A stretch of DNA of 64,000 bases from the NCBI GenBank assembly GCA_018894105.1, contig CM032124.1:1287501-1351500 (forward strand). Direction: 5' to 3'. Shown piece after piece: positions 48,041 through 60,029 of the stretch. This DNA is from Jacaranda mimosifolia. Taxonomy: Eukaryota > Streptophyta > Magnoliopsida > Lamiales > Bignoniaceae. Within the stretch, counting starts at the first letter, position 1, and the number at the start of each line of letters is the position of its first letter. The position numbers were made by a program, and so were the translations under genes. The notes beneath the pieces were generated by a model. It did not search any database and was not told the origin of the DNA. It saw only the letters and a program-made list of their open reading frames with translations.

Positions 48041-48385
48041 AGGAAAAGAAAGGAAAACAACACTTGCATTCTTGCAAATGCAAAATCCAATTTTTTACAA
48101 GTGCTTCCTTTGTGCTGTCATTCTCTAAAGGGTTAAACGAGAGTTACTGCATTCCTCAAAGTCACGTGCCAGCTTCCCCAGGATAGAGAGAGTGATATAC
48201 TTTAGGTAGGTCTTTTGGTGACACTTGTATATTATTGTGGCTTGTGCCTTGTGGTTTGATTGATGTAGTGGTTTCTCCTCTCCTTATTGTTTTTGATGGT
48301 AATGCGATCAGTGTTTAGTGTGGACGCTGCCTACCTATCTAAATGTTTGTTGTGTGGGCTTTTGGATTTTGCAATCAGATTTTGC

Positions 48386-51300
48386 ATTCGGCTTCAAATA
48401 TCAGGCCCTTTATCTATCTGTTCAGACTGTACACCTTTATGCATATGGTCAAGACCCTTATGCTAAGGAGTTTGGAATTAAAATTAGCGAGAATCTGGTG
48501 CAGATTGAAGCTTGTGTCCTGCCTGCACTTTGGGTAATGAAAAAGCTCTATTTTCTGTTTTTTATGAATCATTTTCATTGTTATCTTTGTCTTAGTTTTC
48601 TATGTATCTTTTGCAGCTTAAATATCATAAATTGGGTAGGAAGAAAGACTTTCTTCCACAAGTTGGTCAGTGGAATATGATGAACAAGGTAATTTGCCTT
48701 GCAAAAATTGATTTTATTTGATTATGTGGGTTAATCTTTTTCTGTTTTGAAAGCAAGAGAAACATGGATTGCAAAGTAGGCTGGAACAAGTGTGGCTTAA
48801 ATGTAATAATACTTGTTTGCTTGATAATTAGCAGCTATTTTATTTAAATTAATATATTATACATTACATTTCATATTCATGGATTGCCTGTCTTTGACTG
48901 GATTTTGTATTACACATAGTAGCTGGTTTATTAATGCATATATTATATATTACATTAAATATTTGCGGGTAGCAGACTGATGTTTTTGAATGGAATTTCT
49001 ACCTCACATGTTGCTTGACGACTCAAATTTTTACTTGGCAATGTGTCGAACTTGTGGTTTAAACACTTGCAATTGATTGGCGTTATGCAGAGGATGGTTA
49101 ATGGTGGAAAGTTAACAGTCGGATTTGTATTAACTTTGCCCACAATGTACAAGAAAGTGTGGCACGAAGCTTTCGTCATGAGCTTGCCCAAAAATGTGCA
49201 TTAATCTGGCATGGTAATGATGCACATCAATAGTTTTTTTTTTTTTTTGGCGGTTACTGTAGGTCCCCTTTCTGATTTTATGTTTTTCTCTTGCATGCTT
49301 TTAACCCAGAGCTTGTTTTTGCCAGTTTTGAGTGGTTAGCCAGATCAGGTAGAACGAGTTTTAAAAGCTAGGTTTCATGATGTGATGACGAAATGCAGTC
49401 CTATAAGAAGGAGCTGGACTTGTTATATTACAAGACAATAATGACCTCCTTTATGGTAAGAGATGATCGATCTCCAAAAGTTGTGCATGATCTTGTTAGC
49501 AAATGTGAATGGATCAGATCTCTGTGGTCTTGTGGATATTCTTAATTTATTTTCTTCAGGTGATCTGAAGCGACTATGCGAAACTGATCTTGGTATTGTC
49601 TCGAACTGCTGTCTTCAGAAGCATGTCTGCACTCTGCAGGATAATGTGGCTCTGAAGATTAATGTGAAAGTTGGTGGGAGGAATACGGTGCTGGTTGATG
49701 CACTGTCCGGGCATATACCTCTTGTCAGTGATTAACCTACTATTATTTTTGGTGCTGATGTTGCACATCGACATCTGGGCGAGCATTCTTGCCCTTCTGT
49801 TGCTACTGTAATTCTATCTGATCACTCAAATTTAAAATGCATGGATCCTCTATATGCATACTTGTTGCCTTGTTGAGGTTACTTATTTTGGCTGAATTTC
49901 TTTCCGGTTGTTGCTTCCTGGGATTGGCCTGAAGTGACAAAATATGCTGGCTGGGTTTGTGCTTAAGCCTGTAGGTAGGAGCTCATCCAAGATTTGCATA
50001 AATCCTGGGAGGATCCAGTTAGGGAGACCATGCATGGTGGCATGATCAAGTAAGATTTCAATCACTTTTATGTAGTCCTAACAAAGAAAATCTCCTTCAT
50101 ATCTTATGATCAGTGTTCGAAAAATCGGACCGTTCATTGTACCGAAAAACTTACTAATTCATGGTTCACTGGTTCAACTATTGGTTGGACCATAATTGAA
50201 TCATGACGTCATAATTATGCAATATATATATTTATTATATATATTACTTGAAAATTAATAAAATGCCAAAATACAAAACATAAAAAGCTTAATGATATTG
50301 TCTAACTTCACAATCCAAATTTCACAATTCATATTATAAATGATTACTATAATTTAAATATCTCAACTCTAAAGCAAGGCTTTTTCTTGTATACAATTAT
50401 TTTTTACTTTTAGATGGCTTATGAAGGTATATCTTGGCCTAAAAACTTTGTACTTAGACAAAAAATTAAAAATAAATAAATATTAATTTCATTAAAAATT
50501 GAATTAAAAAAATCGATCTGGTTTAATTGAACCGTAAGCAGTTCACCGGTTTGATCGGCCAGTCTGAACGGTTTTAACAAAATAGGGCTTTTTTTGAGTT
50601 TTCCGATTTATTGAGAAAACTGGACCGGTTTGCAGGCCTGTCAACGGTCCGACCGGTCTTGTCCAGTTTTTTAAACCATGCTTGTGACTAGATGTTTCAT
50701 TGTCAATGGGAAACTATACCTGTTAATTTCTGGTCTAACTTTGTCCTCCTATAATTCAGGGAACTACTGATTTCATTCTGTGGAGCAACTGGACAGTAAC
50801 CGGAGCGGATTATTTTCTATAGGCATATGTGTTGGGACTGCAATTCTCTTATTCAGTCATGGCCCTTCTGCTTTTTGCTTGCTTCTTGCTTCTCATAGAT
50901 GGCTGCTGTGGTCGCATATATGGTGTTAGTGAGGGACAGTTTTATCAAGTTTTGCTTTATGAACTGGATGCTGTACACAAGGTAATTATTTTCTGCTGGA
51001 GTTTTGCCATCTATTCTGACTGTGAGTATCTTTTGAAGGCTTTGTATCTGATTCTTGTAAAATTGTTTCGCTGTCTTGTACTCACTACTCATTCAGGCAT
51101 GTGCATCTTTGGAGCCAAACTATCAGCCTACTGTTACATTTGTTGTGGTTCATAAATGGCATCACACTCGATTGTTTGGTAGCAAGCATCATGACAGAAG
51201 TGCAGATGATAGTAAGTGGAAATATTTTACTTGGTACATTATTTAACTTGATTCTTGCAAAGCTTTAATTTTTTCCATTGGGGTTTGGCCACTGAAAATA

Positions 51301-51685
51301 TAAGGTTTTTTCTTATATGAATGCATCAGAGATACTGTTGTGGATTCAAAAGTCTACCGCCCAATTGAATTCAACTTCTATCTTTGCAGCCATGCTGTTA
51401 TACAGGTATCTTCATACCTTTGCATTAACTGTAATGATGAAAGTAGTTTTTCTGCTAGAAGTAGTAAATTGATAAGCAAAAAGGACAATAGGTGAAAAGA
51501 TTTGTGTTATTCAATTTCGGGAAAAAAATCTGGAATGAACTCGCATACTGACTTATTTACTAATTTAATCGTAGGGTAGTAGCTGTCTGGCTCATTACCA
51601 TGTGCTGTGTGGGATGAAAACAAATTTACAGCTGATGATGCTCTTCAGATTCTGACTAATAACCTTTGCTACACGTAAGCTGAAT
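48386..51685 (+). pseudogene. ARGONAUTE10-like pseudogene (L2, MID and PIWI part)
   Basis: Decayed exons in plus order match plant AGO1/AGO10. They are DPYAKEFGIKISENL (48440 on), [13 protein letters not shown] (48650), NVQESVAR (49150), DQVERVLKARFHDVMTK (49348), [19 protein letters not shown] (49560) with [28 protein letters not shown] (49755), GVSEGQFYQVLLYELDAV (50922), [18 protein letters not shown] (51097), VVDSKVYRPIEFNFYLCSHA (51340) and a last piece near 51572-51677. EPNYQP and ELIQDL favour AGO10. Damage includes a stop after HIPLVSD, stops near 49965-49975 and in ATGQ*P, frameshifts at about 49110 and 51605, and a lost splice acceptor. The second catalytic Asp (YRDGV) is changed to Tyr at about 50920. 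The N-terminus, most of the PAZ domain and the final exon are missing. Introns are kept, so it is not a processed copy. Confidence 0.88.
50107..50690. mobile_element. MITE-like insertion in an intron of the AGO pseudogene
   Basis: Ends are inverted: GTTCGAAAAATCGGACCG at the left, and at the right, inverted, GGTTTAAAAAACTGGAC. Subterminal GGACCGGT/CCGGTTTG repeats flank an AT-rich middle. This is a common plant MITE layout. The target duplication is not clear. Confidence 0.5.
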
Positions 51686-52330
51686 TTATTTTGTTATGGT
51701 TACTAATTATATGATGGGGGCTGCTGCTGTTGCTTTATCGAGTCTATAGGGTCAATTCGACATACGATAGGGCTTCTATATTTAGTCTACAGGGTTAGTT
51801 TAACTTTGCTATAATCCTGGTTTACTATTGACTACTTTTACTTGACTTGCAACAAACAACCATGTACAAAGACCATAGAAAAGAAATTTGAAGAGCAAAG
51901 CAATTTTGAGACAGATATTAACCTCAAGCATAGGTCTATTCTTTGGTATATTACAAGTACAGTACTGAAACCAGTCTTTAGAACTGATATTCAAGTCACA
52001 AATCAGCCCAATTACCGAATGATGTAGAAGCATATTAATTGAATAACTATTTACTTAATCGACGCACAATACCAAATCTCGTGTTATCAAAAACCCCTAC
52101 AATTACAAAAGTCGCGCTAGCTGTGTTGCTCTATTCATAATGTCAAATGATTAGAACTACAACAAAGAAAATATGCAAATTTTCAATTGCTCCAATGAAT
52201 ATGACTAAAAGCAATCTAGCTATAACACAAAAAAAAAAAAAAAAAAAAAAAAAGAAGAAGAAGAAAAATGGGGGCAATTACTAAGAATGAATAAAGGAAC
52301 AAATGGAGAATAATGCCACATAGTAAAAGT
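51686..52330. other. Spacer with poly-A run
   Basis: No recognisable coding sequence. A run of about 24 A followed by AAGAAG repeats lies at 52230-52268. Confidence 0.35.
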
Positions 52331-52490
52331 ATAGTTAAATGTGAAAGGTGGTGCAAGGCAACAAGGCCTCTAATGCTCGATGCAAGAGGCAAGGCAAAAG
52401 GCACTAGCCTTTTTGAAGCAGGGCACTAAAATAAAATCTTTTAAAATATATTATATATTATATATTTAATAGGCTTCAGCGTAGATAGAG
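52331..52490 (+). mobile_element. Mutator-like terminus, left orientation
   Basis: Starts ATAGTTAAATGTG and runs through GCAAGGCAACAAGGCC, TCGATGCAAGAGG and CTTTTTGAAGCAGGGCAC. Over about 150 bases it is the inverted counterpart of 59660-59806, including the AT-rich part that follows. Such AGGCG/AAGGC-rich ends belong to non-autonomous Mutator-like elements. Confidence 0.55.
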
Positions 52491-52559
52491 CAGAAAACTT
52501 ATAGGATGTGCAACAAATAATAGCACTAATAAGGCATACTACAAGTGTGGATACAAGTA

Positions 52560-52960
52560 TTATAACACCATGACTCCAGCAAAATACATGCTAGTGAGAC
52601 CATACATCACTATGAATATTGTGGCATCTGAGACAAGCTTTTGAAGCAAAAATACAGACCAGATAGGAAAAGAAGTAACAGAATATGAAAATCAAACAAG
52701 AATGCTGACCCTGATGTTGGCTGGTGCTCAGGGACAGATGCAATTATAAGAATGTGATCCTTTGCGTAAGTTAGATCCAGGAGAGAATAAAATCGATCAG
52801 TACATGGAGGAATATAACCAAAGGCATTGTCAATTCCCAAAGGTATTGCTCCCAAACCTACGGCACAAGTCACTGTGATCCTCAGGAATGTGTGGAACTT
52901 CTTTGGATTATCTAGCAAGTACTTGACCCAATTCAAGAAGTAAAATATCTGAGAAAGCAG
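52560..52960 (-). pseudogene. STT3 gene fragment, minus strand
   Basis: The minus strand reads LNWVKYLLDNPKKFHTFLRI, GYIPPCTDRFYSLLDLTYAK, ASVPEHQP, FDFHILLL and LYFCFKSLS. These are clear matches to the catalytic oligosaccharyltransferase subunit STT3, a multi-pass ER membrane protein that transfers N-glycans. A frameshift near 52637 separates FKSLS from SDATIFIVMYGLTSMYFAGV in another frame, and a stop follows. Its upstream border keeps an intron acceptor (TTTCTCAG, about 52950). It lacks the N-terminal part and everything downstream, and is one arm of a large inverted repeat. Confidence 0.85.
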
Positions 52961-55535
52961 TAGGAATTAGCTGCATAAAATGCTCTCTATCAAGCACAGA
53001 TGAAATCATGAGAAGAGGAGATAAAATGAAATAGCCAAATTAGATATATATCTGATCCAAAAGCAGTTTTTCTCTACCACTTAAATTTGCTTTCAAGCAT
53101 AAGGAATTGATAGCTTCGATTACATTAATGAGGTAAAAGTATAGTAGAAATCTGTTAGAACAAATAAGTACTGCAAAAATTGATGGAACTCTAAAACTTC
53201 AGAAATGAATAACTATGACAATATAAAAAATTTACAATCACAATATTCTCAACTTGTATTTCTAGGTTTACTTAAAAATCCATACATGTTTTTTTTCAGA
53301 CATTGTAAAGGGAATTTATACTACTATTTTTGATATTTCGCATAATCTATCTTATTTTGCTACTTTGCATTTGTGTAAGAATACAATCCATCTTTGGTTT
53401 GCATTTCCACAATCCCTCTCTTGATTGCATTGGCATTTGCCCTCCCACTTGCTAATCTTCTGCTTTCTGATTCCTTCCCTCTGGATCATCTTCTACCACT
53501 ACTCCCATATCCACTCCTGGTTGCTAATATTATGCTCCTCTTTTCGGTGGTTGTAGTTTTTCAGTGTCTTGTTGCATTTGCACTTCCAGGTTCCTTCCCG
53601 TTTGCCCACTTGTTGCCACCTCTCCGACGTCCTCTCCCGTTTACCCACCAGCCCCCATGTTCTCTCCCGTTTGCCCACCAGCTCCCACATTCACTCCCGT
53701 TTGTTGATCTTGTGCTTTTCCTTTTAGTTGTTGATCTCTGTTAGTTTCCAACAACCGTTCAACTTCCAATTCAATTTCGAATTGATACAAGTAATATGCA
53801 TTCCATACTGTTCCAAGTACATACAAAATGAATGAAATAATATGGTAGCTATTAAAAGTATGTTTGGTACCGTACAGACTTATTGAACTCTCAATGGGAA
53901 GCAGTAATGCTTACTGAAGAGCCCCAAGGTCAAACCGTGGTCTGATGATCTCCTCTAAAGCAATAGCTACTGCAATCTAGTAATATCGTTCGGCAAAATA
54001 CTATGATTGACTGCCATAGTCAAACATGCAAGATAATCTCCAAATATAGTCCATAACACATTTGATTTCCACCCAGCTCCTTGGCAGAGAAAAGCATTGC
54101 GTCTTAGGCTGATCCAACCCGCAGTAGCTACACCCAAATATGCTAAATTACAAAAAGCCCAAGAACCCTAGCATTGAAGGCTAGGTTTTCAAGTGGCATG
54201 GGAGCTCTGAAGAGGTTATCAACATATCCTCCTCGGAGCTCTCATGCCACATGAAAACCTGGCCCTCAAATCTGGAGTTGTTGGGGTTTTCATAGGTCTA
54301 GCATAAATAGGTGTAGCTATTACTGGTTGGATCAGCCTAAGACGCAGTGCCTTTTTTTGCCAGGGAGTTAGGTGGAAATCAAGTATGTTATGGATTGTAT
54401 TTGGTATGTTTGACTGTGACAGTTGGTCATGGTATTTCGTCAAACGATATTATTGGCTTGCAGTGGCTGTTTTTACTTTAAAAGAGATCATCAGACCATG
54501 GGTCGACTTTGGGGCTCTTCAATTGGTGTTGTTGCTTTACATTGAGAGTTCGATAAGTCTATACGGTACCGAACATATTTTTAACCACTATCATATTATT
54601 TCATTCATTTTATATGTACTTGGGACAGTATGGAGTGTATATTATTTGTATCAATTCGAAATTGAATTGAAAGCTGAGAATAATCAACAACTGGAAGGGG
54701 GAGCACAAGATCGGCAAACGGGAGAGGTGGCCAAGGGGAAAAGGATCTGGAAGCTGAGAGGGATCAACAACTGGAAGAGGGGAGCACAAGATCGGCAAAC
54801 GGGAAAGGGATTTGAAAGCTGGGAATGATCAACAACCGGAAGGAGGAGCACAAGATCAACAAATGGGAAAGGTGGCCAAGGGAAAAGGAGTATGGAAGCA
54901 CAAGATTAGCAAGTGAGAGGGGAAATTGCAATGCAACCCAAAGTTGGATTGTATTTTTATATAAGTACAACCTAAGATGATGTGAAATATCAAAAAGATT
55001 AGTGTAAATTCCCTTTACAATGTTAGAAAAAAATAACTTGTATAGACATTTAAGTGAACCTAGAAATACAAGTTAGGAATATTGTGATTATAGATGCTTT
55101 ATATCGTCACAGTTAAGCATTCTTGAACTTCTGGAGTTCCATCAAGTTTTGTAGTATTTATTTGTTTTAACAGATTTCTACTGTTGTTTTACCTCATTGT
55201 AACCAAAAGCTACCAATTCCTTATGCTTGAAAGTATGTTTAAGTGGTAGATAAAGATTGCTTTCTGTTCGTATATAGCTCTAATCTGGCTATTTTGAACT
55301 ACTTTCTTCTCTTCTTATGATATCATTTGTTCTTGATAGAGAGCATTTTATGCAGTTAATTCCTATTGCTTACTCAGGTGTTTTACTTCTTGAATTGGGT
55401 CAAGAATTTGCTAGATGATCCAAAGAAGTGCCACACATTCCTAATATCACAGTGACGTGTGTCGTAAGTTTGGGTACAATAGCTTTGGGAGGTGGCACTG
55501 CTTCTGGTTATATTTCTCCATTTACTAATCGTTAA
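52795..55535. repeat. Large inverted repeat (arms about 1.4 and 1.3 kb) built on STT3 sequence
   Basis: The arms 52795-54217 and 54228-55535 are inverted copies, separated by only about ten bases (TTATCAACAT). At the centre GGCATGGGAGCTCTGAAGAGG (left) faces CCTCCTCGGAGCTCTCATGCC (right). Further out, AAATCAAGTATG.TATGGA faces TCCATAACA, TGAATGAAATAATATG faces CATATTATTTCATTCA, and both ends hold the STT3 exon around LNWVK. The arms have diverged by point changes and indels. Each holds a small local repeat of its own (right arm: about 75-base units with GCACAAGATCGGCAAACGGGA or near it at 54675-54900; left arm: CTCTCCCGTTTGCCCACC units near 53600-53700). Confidence 0.8.
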
Positions 55536-55756
55536 TTTGTTGTTCTGATTCTTTATTTACTTGTGTTGATTTTTGTTTATTGGTAGTTTCAATGCTTTTC
55601 ATAAAATCATATAAACCCATTTTGTGTCAAATTCTTGTGGATGGTGAGAATTGGAGGCGGAGTTTTTCCTGTAATTAAAGAACCTGACTACCTTGTTAAT
55701 GGGGAGTACTGTGTTGACAAAGGCGCAGCTCTAAAGATGTTGAACTTTATAATGTA
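55379..55756 (+). pseudogene. STT3 gene fragments, plus strand
   Basis: After an acceptor (CTTACTCAG) the exon reads FYFLNWVKNLLDDPKKCHTF, then decays by frameshift towards a readable SGYISP. A second exon (about 55640-55756) reads [20 protein letters not shown], then [13 protein letters not shown], and ends at a GTAAGT donor. Both match plant STT3. A further small exon piece (LTPEYGKHLG, 59823-59852) that fits the next STT3 exon lies beyond the Mutator-like block, suggesting that block was inserted into an STT3 intron. All are non-functional. Confidence 0.8.
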
Positions 55757-56722
55757 AGTTGATTAATATAGCTAAGTAAACTTCGAAAGTTGCCATGTTT
55801 CCGCCAGTAATCTTTTATAGTGGTGGCATGTTACAATTAGAAATCATTTTGACTAATTTCAATGCTTATTATTATTATTGCAATTTATATGGTAAATTTC
55901 AAACAATGGATCGGTTTGTTGTTAATTTATCAATATTGAAGCCTCAATGATTTTTCTTTATGTTTTAAAATACAGATATCGAGTCATCTTTTACCCTAAT
56001 TTACTTTTGGGTCGCGGAATTCTTGCTCTTACCATCCATGGGTCCAGCTCTTATAGTCCTTTTTCCTGATACATGTGGCATGCCAATATTCCATGTGTAT
56101 GGATAGGTTCTTTACCTTTAAATTTGAGAAATAAGCAACTTTAATATGCTTTATATGATTAATGTTGCTTTTTAGTTGTCTCCTGTTGTATTCTTGTCAA
56201 GATTAAGCTAGTTAATCTATTAGTCTCTTGTGGTTTATATAACTGTATTGGCTTATTAAGGTTTATATTTATCTATGACTGACATACTTGAGAAGCTTAA
56301 ATACGTAGTAGTTAGAAGAAATGTTCCAGTATATAGCTTTACATTGTGGACAAAAATATTTTCCATGGATTCAAAAATCAACTTTATGACACATGTTAGG
56401 CTTGCACATGTGATAATTCTTCGGCAGTCATCCATATATATTATGATTGTTACTTGATCCGTTTCAGAAGAAGCTTACTTTTGGTGCTAAGAATTGAAAT
56501 ACCCATAAGATATGGTATCCTGCATCTGTTATGTTGTACTTTTGTTATATGCTTGTTTGTAAAGCTTTGGTAGTACTAGACTCAACCCTGATATAGTTCT
56601 GATTTGTTACTTTGGATGTGATTTGGATTTAATTGATTTTTTATATGACAGTGACTCTGCTTTTTTATGTCATTTTAAATATTTTCTTTTGACTTCTTGA
56701 TCATATCATTTTAATATTTTCA
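55757..56722. other. Intron-like sequence of the STT3 pseudogene
   Basis: T-rich sequence with no further recognisable exon. It leads up to the Mutator-like block. Confidence 0.35.
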
Positions 56723-59700
56723 TAGTTATTAAAGGAGATTGCCTTTGTCGCCTAAGGGGCGAGGCGACAAGGGCGAGGCAGTTTGGAAAGGCACTACAAA
56801 GGCGTGCCTCTGTGAAGCCAGTTTTTTCACTAGGGAAGCATTTCTCTTAGTGTCAGGACTGCATTCTGTGAAATTTGCCTTTTGTCTTTTGGATGCAACT
56901 GTGGAGGTTACTGAGTCTTGTTGCTGTAGTCTATGTTGGTTAAATTTGCAGTTTTGGTTTTTGTTTTCATGCTGTTTCGGGCAGAAACTTGGTCGCCTCT
57001 CTTGGCTGAGTCTTTTTGCTTCTCAGTCTCTTGAGAGAACCTCTATTGATTTTATTGGCTTTGAGTTGTTGTTTCTGGACTTGGTTAATTTAGGATACTA
57101 CTTTTGTGACTTTTTTTGCTACTGTGGATTCTGGAACCTGTATTGCAATTTGAATGATGGTTGAGGACCTTTGTAACCTGACTGTTTGCCTTGGAGCTTG
57201 AAGTTTGATCAAACAGAATTGTGCCTGTCTCAGCTGCTGATTGAGTTGCGCATGGTTTCAGCATTTTGTGCCTGTTTTTTATGTTGGTTTGTCATAACAA
57301 AGGCTACAGCAAACTAATATCAATCCAGCTGCAAGATTCTGGTGGTTTGGTTTCTACTGCTTTTTATCCCCATGCAAAATGTTATGTTTTGATTTTGCTT
57401 TCAATCTTGGAATAGAACAGTTGATGCAGGTCTTTGTCTCTATGTTGCTGGAGTCAGCTGCCCAATTTTGGTTTTCTGCTGAATCTTAATCTGTGCTTAA
57501 CTAAATGATAGTTTTCATATTCTAATGGTGGATTCTGCTGATGAATTGATGCATCAGAGTGTATTGACACTTGATTAGCCCTGCTACAGACTCAAGAGTT
57601 TATTTGTTTGGTGGTGCCTGTTATCTTTTGATTTGTTTGGTATTATGCTCATTTTTGTTGCTGTACGGGGCCTAAATTCAGATCCTATTTGCAGCAAAAC
57701 CATCAGGATGTTGGTCATAGTTATTACAGGCGTGAGGTGTGAGGCGGGCGAGAGGTGAGGCGAGGGGCGGGCGACTAAAAGGCGACTGAGGCGTTAGTTA
57801 AGAGAAAAATTTAAAATATATATAGTAAGACGAATTAAATCAAGTTAAACATATTAACATATTAAACATATTTGGTACTAGATTAACAAATTAATTAATT
57901 AAATATATTAAGTATTAGTTTAAGCATTAATATATTAAACAAACTAAAAAGAAAAATATTTTAGAAAAATCAAAAGTGTTGTCTGCATGGGAAAAGAACA
58001 TAAAAAAAAAAAAAAGAAACAAGAGAGAAGAGAAAGGAGAAAAGAGAAACGATAGAAGAGAAGGAAGGAGAACTTAGAGTCGAGGTTGCTGGAATCAGGG
58101 TGTTGGACAGAATGCCTTGGTTGTAGAGAAAGGTTTCGGTGTTTCTTTATTTTGGGTTATTTATTTCAAAATGTCAGTATCTCTTTTAGGAGGCTCATTC
58201 ATTATTATTATTTTTAAGTTGGACCAAGGTGACTAAGCGAGCACGGCGATTGAGGCTACCAAGGCAACAAAGGCGGTCACCTCATCTCGCTTTATGGTGC
58301 TCGCCTGGCCTGAGGAGGAAGAGGCGATATGATGTTGCCTCACCTCACCTCTCGCCTGAGGCGAGTGAGGCGCTAGCCTTTTACAACTATGACGTTGGTC
58401 CTGGTTCAGTTGGGTCGATGAGGAGATACTATTTGTTGGGATTCTGCGACCGTAGAACAAATGTTCATTGAATTTGTTGCTGTTCAGTTTGCTTGAATTT
58501 TTGGGTGCTTTATGTTCCTGTATCATTTGTTGCTTTAGAAGCTTGGGGATGTTGGGTTTTTCGGCATGTAGCAGATTGATTTTTGATCTTCAATGTTCAT
58601 TTTGATTTTGTGGTGCAAAGGAGTTGGTTGGCAGCCGGCTCAGTTTCAGATTTTACTACAATTTATCTTCATAGCATTGATGTGTTGGATGCATCATTTT
58701 GCTTCAGTTTCATGCCTCACTTCTTGCTGATTCTTTGCTGTGAAGAGCAAGGTTTTATTGCCACAATATGTGGGAACTGGGTTTTGATACTTGCTCCAAA
58801 CTGGGCGTCTGAATTTTTAGTCTAAATTGCTGTTGTTGGGACTTCGATGCCTCAACCACCTGAAAATGCGCTGCTGCTGGGATTTGATTCATAATCTTGG
58901 GCGCCCTTGATGTATTGCAATGGTGGGAAGTAGAATTCGCTACCTGGAATGTACTGTGCAAGGATGGTGCTCAAAATTGTTCCAGCATGGATTTGAAACC
59001 CGGCCTCTTTGGCGACTGTTTTGGAAAAAAGAGATAAAGATCAGAATTTTATAGGAGCATGAACTCGATCCTGGGATAATTGGAGTCCAATTGTTTTGCT
59101 GAAAATTGCATCCGCCTGAAGCTTGAAAATTGTTGGAATGAGAAATTAAGGAATAGTTGCATTTGCTTTTAACTTGATGTCAATTTTCTCTCTCTTTATG
59201 ACTTGTAGCAATGTTCCTGGATGATATGAAATATTATAAAGTAAGTAAGTACTTCCTTGTTTGATTTTTTTTTTTTTTTAAATTCTCAATGCTTATATTT
59301 CAAAATAAAAAAGCCCAAATTTAATTTAAAAAAAAAATACACATAAAAAATCCGAGCAAGTGGACCACAACTTAGCAAGGGAAAATAAGGGCACTAAAAT
59401 CACTTACCTATTTTACTTCTCTATCCCTCCCAAGTCCCAACAACCAGTCGCTGCAGCACCACTTTCTGGCAACTACTTCATGGTGACCACTTGGGTTTAA
59501 AATCATGGATATTTGATTATTTTTTGTTTTCTTTTAAAACTTTTTGTTTGTGAGGATTTGCACTTATTGCACCAAAAACTTGATTTGAGTAATATGTATT
59601 TAATTTTATCATGTTATATTTGTTGCATATTCTATAAGTTTTTTACTTTATTTATATTGAAACTTATTAAATAATTAATTTATTTTAAATTTTTTTATTT

Positions 59701-59806
59701 TAGTGCCTTGCTTCAAAAAGGTGATTGCCTTTTGCCTTGCTTCTCCTCTTGCATCGGGCATTAGAGGCATTGTCGCCTTGCGCCGCATTTCGCATTTAAC
59801 AACTAT
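56723..59806. mobile_element. Mutator-like block, about 3.1 kb
   Basis: The left edge ATAGTTATTAAAGG, followed by GGGGCGAGGCGACAAGGGCG, and the right edge, inverted ATAGTTGTTAAATG with GGCGCAAGGCGACAATGCC, resemble Mutator-like element ends. No transposase frame is visible. Flanking bases do not form a target duplication, so the two ends may belong to different insertions. Part of the interior (57690-57716 plus 58391-58870) resembles 19130-19620. It contains a nested element. Confidence 0.5.
57717..58390. mobile_element. Nested Mutator-like element with 10-base target duplication
   Basis: A 674-base element with ends ATAGTTATTACAGGC and, inverted, ATAGTTGTAAAAGGC (12 of 15 match). It is flanked by GATGTTGGTC (57707-57716) and GACGTTGGTC (58391-58400), a 10-base direct repeat with one change, the size made by Mutator transposition. 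GAGGCG/GGCGAG-rich subterminal repeats are present at both sides. Removing it restores TTGGTCCTGGTTCAG, as at 19154. Confidence 0.75.
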
Positions 59807-60029
59807 AATTGGTTTGCTTGGCTGACACCAGAATATGGAAAACATCTTGGGTAACTTCACTCTATACTCCTACCCCACCCCCACCCTTATGCCCGTCTTC
59901 CTTGTGATGTAAACTATGGGGTAACTACAACTCTTGGAAGCTCAAGGTCGTGAAATGTAAACTAGAGATTTTCGTGAATTTGGATTTAGGTATATGGTTA
60001 TTAGTATTGAGTTGTGTTCTTGATACAAT
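59807..60029 (+). other. Remnant STT3 exon and following sequence
   Basis: GGTTTGCTTGGCTGACACC and the residues LTPEYGKHLG before a GTAAC donor fit the STT3 exon after the KMLN region (FGELTTEYGK type). Confidence is limited by its short length. Confidence 0.4.

Noticed and set aside
56723..59806. Target duplication for the 3.1 kb Mutator-like block
   Set aside because: TAATATTTTC and AATTGGTTTG do not match, so single-element status is not claimed.
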